From NCBI GenBank assembly GCA_038207565.1, contig JBBQZQ010000001.1, positions 62,001 through 126,000 of the forward strand: a stretch of 64,000 nt of DNA, written 5' to 3'. Made by a program: the position numbers and the translations under genes. Below are positions 62,010-64,000 of the stretch, piece after piece (within the stretch, counting starts at the first letter, position 1; every line of letters begins with the position of its first letter). The stretch comes from JALZAI01 sp038207565 (GTDB taxonomy: Bacteria > Actinomycetota > Actinomycetes > Mycobacteriales > Jatrophihabitantaceae). The notes beneath the pieces were generated by a model. That model did not search any database. It was not told the DNA's origin and was given only the letters and a program-made list of their open reading frames with translations.

Positions 62010-63026
62010 ATGAGCAGCCGCAGCTTTACCATCGAACCCCGTGGCGCATTTTCCTTGCGCGAGTCGGCACTGTTCGGCTTCGGGCAGCGGGTGCGACCGG
62101 CCGGGGTGGGCAGCCGCGACCCGGAATGGGACGGCGTCATGCGGCTGGCGTTCTGCGTGGACGGCGGGTACGAGCAGCACGTCGGGGTCGAGGTCCGGCA
62201 GACCGGCGGGACGGTGCAGTGCCTCGCGCACGGGCCGGGGGAGCTGAGCGCAATCGAGGCACAGGTCGCCCGCGTGCTGTCGCTGGATCACGACGCACGC
62301 AGCTACGACGAGGTCGGCGCACGCGATCCGGTCATCGGCCGGTTGCAGCAGGCCGCTGTGGGGCTGCGTCCGCCGCTGTTCTACTCGCCGTACGAGGCGG
62401 CGACGTGGGCGGTGCTCAGCGCGCGGCGCCCCGGCTGGCAGATGGCGGGAGTACGCGACGAGCTGAGCCGCGTCCACGGCACCGAGTTCGAGCTCGCGGG
62501 AGAGCGGCTGGTCGCGCTGCCGACGCCGAAGCAACTGCTCGGGGTGCAACAGTTCCCAGGGATCGAACCGCAACGCCTGGAACGGCTGCACGGGGTGGCT
62601 CGCGCGGCGCAGAGCGGGTTGCTGGAGGTGGCCGCGCTGCAGGCAATGGGCCCGGACGCGTCACTTCAGGCCGTCCAGCAGGTGAAGGGCATCGGCCCGT
62701 TCTACGCCTCGCTCATCGTCATCCGGGCGACCGGTTTCACCGACGTCCTGGCGACCGAAGAGCCGCGGGTGTGCGAGATGGTTCGCCGGCTCTACGAGTT
62801 CGACGTGGCGCCCGATCGGGCGGCGATGGAGCGAATCGCCGAGCCGTGGCGGCCGTGGCGCACCTGGGTGACCGTGCTGATTCGCGCCGCCGGCCCGCGC
62901 GTCCTCGACGCTGAGGCTCCCGACCCGGTGCCCGGCTCGGTTCAGCGCACGACGTCCAACGCCGCTCGCTCGATGGTGCCCTCGTCCAAGAGGATGAGGT
63001 TGGCCGCGTCGCCGAGCGGAATGTAG
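62010..63026 (+). CDS. AlkA-like HhH-GPD DNA glycosylase family protein
   Basis: The 338-residue protein has the AlkA-like layout: a beta-rich N-terminal domain, the helix-hairpin-helix Q-Q-V-K-G-I-G-P-F-Y-A-S-L near residue 230, and W-R-P-W-R-T-W-V-T-V-L-I-R at the end. Where active AlkA-type enzymes have a catalytic Asp soon after the hairpin, this protein has L-A-T-E-E-P-R, so Glu or no base is present. The function as a repair enzyme is thus open. ATG 62010 is the start. The last 85 bp overlap the 3' end of the next, leftward gene. Confidence 0.8.
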   Translation: MSSRSFTIEPRGAFSLRESALFGFGQRVRPAGVGSRDPEWDGVMRLAFCVDGGYEQHVGVEVRQTGGTVQCLAHGPGELSAIEAQVARVLSLDHDARSYDEVGARDPVIGRLQQAAVGLRPPLFYSPYEAATWAVLSARRPGWQMAGVRDELSRVHGTEFELAGERLVALPTPKQLLGVQQFPGIEPQRLERLHGVARAAQSGLLEVAALQAMGPDASLQAVQQVKGIGPFYASLIVIRATGFTDVLATEEPRVCEMVRRLYEFDVAPDRAAMERIAEPWRPWRTWVTVLIRAAGPRVLDAEAPDPVPGSVQRTTSNAARSMVPSSKRMRLAASPSGM

Positions 63027-64000
63027 CTGTCATGGCTGGCCACGCGCGCGATCCGCCCGCGGAACCCGTGCTCGACCAGGGCGGTCACCACACCTTCGCC
63101 GACGCCGCCGCTCCGGCGCGTCTCGTCCGCGACCAGCACCCGGTCGGTGGCCTCCGACTCGCGAAGCAGGTCGGCCACCGGTAGCGGCGCGATCCAGCGC
63201 AGGTCAAGCACGCGAGCGTGCACGCCGCGTGCCGCGAGGCGGCGGGCGACGCGCAGCGACATTCGTACGCCGTTGCCGAAGGTGACGATGGTGAGATCGT
63301 CGCCCTCGCCGTGCACCCGTCCGGTGCCGATCGGCGCGACCGCGTCGGGCCGGGACGAGGCGAGCCAGGCCCGGTCGCCGGGTTCGTACAGGTCGCGCTC
63401 GTGATAGAGCGCGATGGGCTCCAGGTAGATGCTGACCTGACCCGTTGCGGTGGCGGCGTCCAGGCAGGCGCGCAGCATCGGCCCGGCGTCGTCGGGCCGG
63501 GACGGCACCGCGACCACCAGGCCGGGAATGTCGCGCAGCACGGCGACGGCGTCGTCGTTGTGGAAGTGGCCGCCGAACCCCTTCTGGTACCCGAGCCCGG
63601 CGACCCGCACCACCATCGGGTTCGTGAACGTCGCGTTGGAGAAGAACCGCAGGCTGGCGGCCTCGCCGCGAATTTGATCCTCGGCGTTGTGCAGGTAGGC
63701 CAGGTACTGGATCTCGGGGACCGGCAACAGGCCGCTGACGCCCAGCCCAAGACCAAGGCCGAGGATGGCCTGCTCGTCGAGGAGCGTGTCGAACACCCGG
63801 GGCGCCCCGAAGCGCTGCTGCAGGCCGCGGGTCAGGCCGTACACGCCGCCCTTGCGGGCCACGTCCTCGCCGAAGACCAGCATCTCCGGCCGCGCGGTGA
63901 GCGCGTCCGCGAGGGCGGAATTGATGCTCTGCGCGAGCGTCACCGAAGCGTCGGTGGCGGGCAACCGCGCGAGATCGGGCTTTGCGTGCTCGTCGTGCCG
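62942..64000 (-). CDS. 2-oxo-acid dehydrogenase E1, beta part (fused alpha-beta, partial)
   Basis: The protein part of about 340 residues is the transketolase-like E1 beta subunit. It has F-G-E-D-V-A-R-K-G-G-V-Y-G, the core F-D-T-L-L-D-E-Q-A-I-L-G-L, G-H-F-H-N-D-D-A for the thiamine environment, and a transketolase C-domain ending I-L-L-D-E-G-T. The frame stays open to the right window edge without a start (preceding residues R-H-D-E-H-A-K-P-D-L-A-R-L-P-A-T), which matches the linker of E1 proteins in which the alpha part is fused before the beta part. The true start lies outside. Confidence 0.84.
   Translation of the reverse strand, partial: RHDEHAKPDLARLPATDASVTLAQSINSALADALTARPEMLVFGEDVARKGGVYGLTRGLQQRFGAPRVFDTLLDEQAILGLGLGLGVSGLLPVPEIQYLAYLHNAEDQIRGEAASLRFFSNATFTNPMVVRVAGLGYQKGFGGHFHNDDAVAVLRDIPGLVVAVPSRPDDAGPMLRACLDAATATGQVSIYLEPIALYHERDLYEPGDRAWLASSRPDAVAPIGTGRVHGEGDDLTIVTFGNGVRMSLRVARRLAARGVHARVLDLRWIAPLPVADLLRESEATDRVLVADETRRSGGVGEGVVTALVEHGFRGRIARVASHDSYIPLGDAANLILLDEGTIERAALDVVR

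Overview
This is a high-GC chromosomal segment from an actinobacterium. GTG and TTG starts are common, genes overlap as ATGA or GTGA, and several families are typical of mycothiol-using Actinomycetota: a mycothiol-dependent isomerase-like protein, GAF-ANTAR, DUF6131, DUF4235/DUF3618, lysine 6-transaminase with an Lrp regulator, and an actinobacterial high-affinity [NiFe]-hydrogenase. I cannot name the genus. No rRNA, tRNA, insertion sequence or CRISPR array is visible.

Layout. 0-9 kb: the tail of a copper amine oxidase, a short-chain dehydrogenase and an APC permease, which could form an amine uptake and oxidation group; then small conserved proteins, a GAF-ANTAR regulator, an alpha/beta hydrolase and a DUF1097 membrane protein, facing a Lys/Ala-rich HBHA/histone-like protein that ends in a strong terminator. 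9-22 kb: an MpaB-type oxygenase, NUDIX, AraC and VOC genes, a Gfo/Idh oxidoreductase divergent from a two-subunit acyl-CoA dehydrogenase, two truncated genes meeting head to head near 16.29 kb, a CPBP protease with an NAD(P)-binding partner, an aldo/keto reductase, and an MFS/TetR/SDR group with a palindromic operator candidate. 22-30 kb: a hydrolase-glycosyltransferase fusion, a methyltransferase, a 1,046-residue BTAD-AAA regulator and a cell-envelope stress triad (DUF4235, DUF3618, holin-like). 30-41 kb: S9 peptidase, nagA, a kinase, a YbjN-like protein, a decayed ScyD/ScyE gene, a DUF4916 NUDIX protein, a DeoR regulator with a 32-Asp leader, galT-galK, and a decayed MFS-cNMP fusion.

41.5-56.7 kb is the centrepiece: a complete group 1h (high-affinity, atmospheric H2-type) hydrogenase locus. 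hypA-hypB run leftward. hhyS-hhyL and fourteen further genes run rightward, mostly by translational coupling: an iron-sulfur protein, DUF5947, DUF6084, a 472-residue protein of unknown function, a 39-residue DUF6893 membrane peptide, two acidic disordered proteins, a maturation protease, hypC, DUF6390, hypF, a second hypC, hypD and hypE. HypE/HypF/HypC/HypD would build the Fe(CN)2CO group, HypA/HypB would insert nickel, and the protease would trim HhyL. The uncharacterised genes between them are the best candidates for an undescribed assembly or electron-transfer module.

56.8-64 kb: a K+/H+ antiporter, AlkB, a VOC protein, an internally deleted glutathione peroxidase, Lrp and lysine 6-transaminase, an AlkA-like protein and a 2-oxo-acid dehydrogenase E1 gene running off the end. 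A recurring theme is short tandem repeats (6, 8, 9, 12 and 24 bp) at gene ends or inside decaying genes, with at least five pseudogenes. The window keeps many scars of local deletion and slippage but no mobile element.
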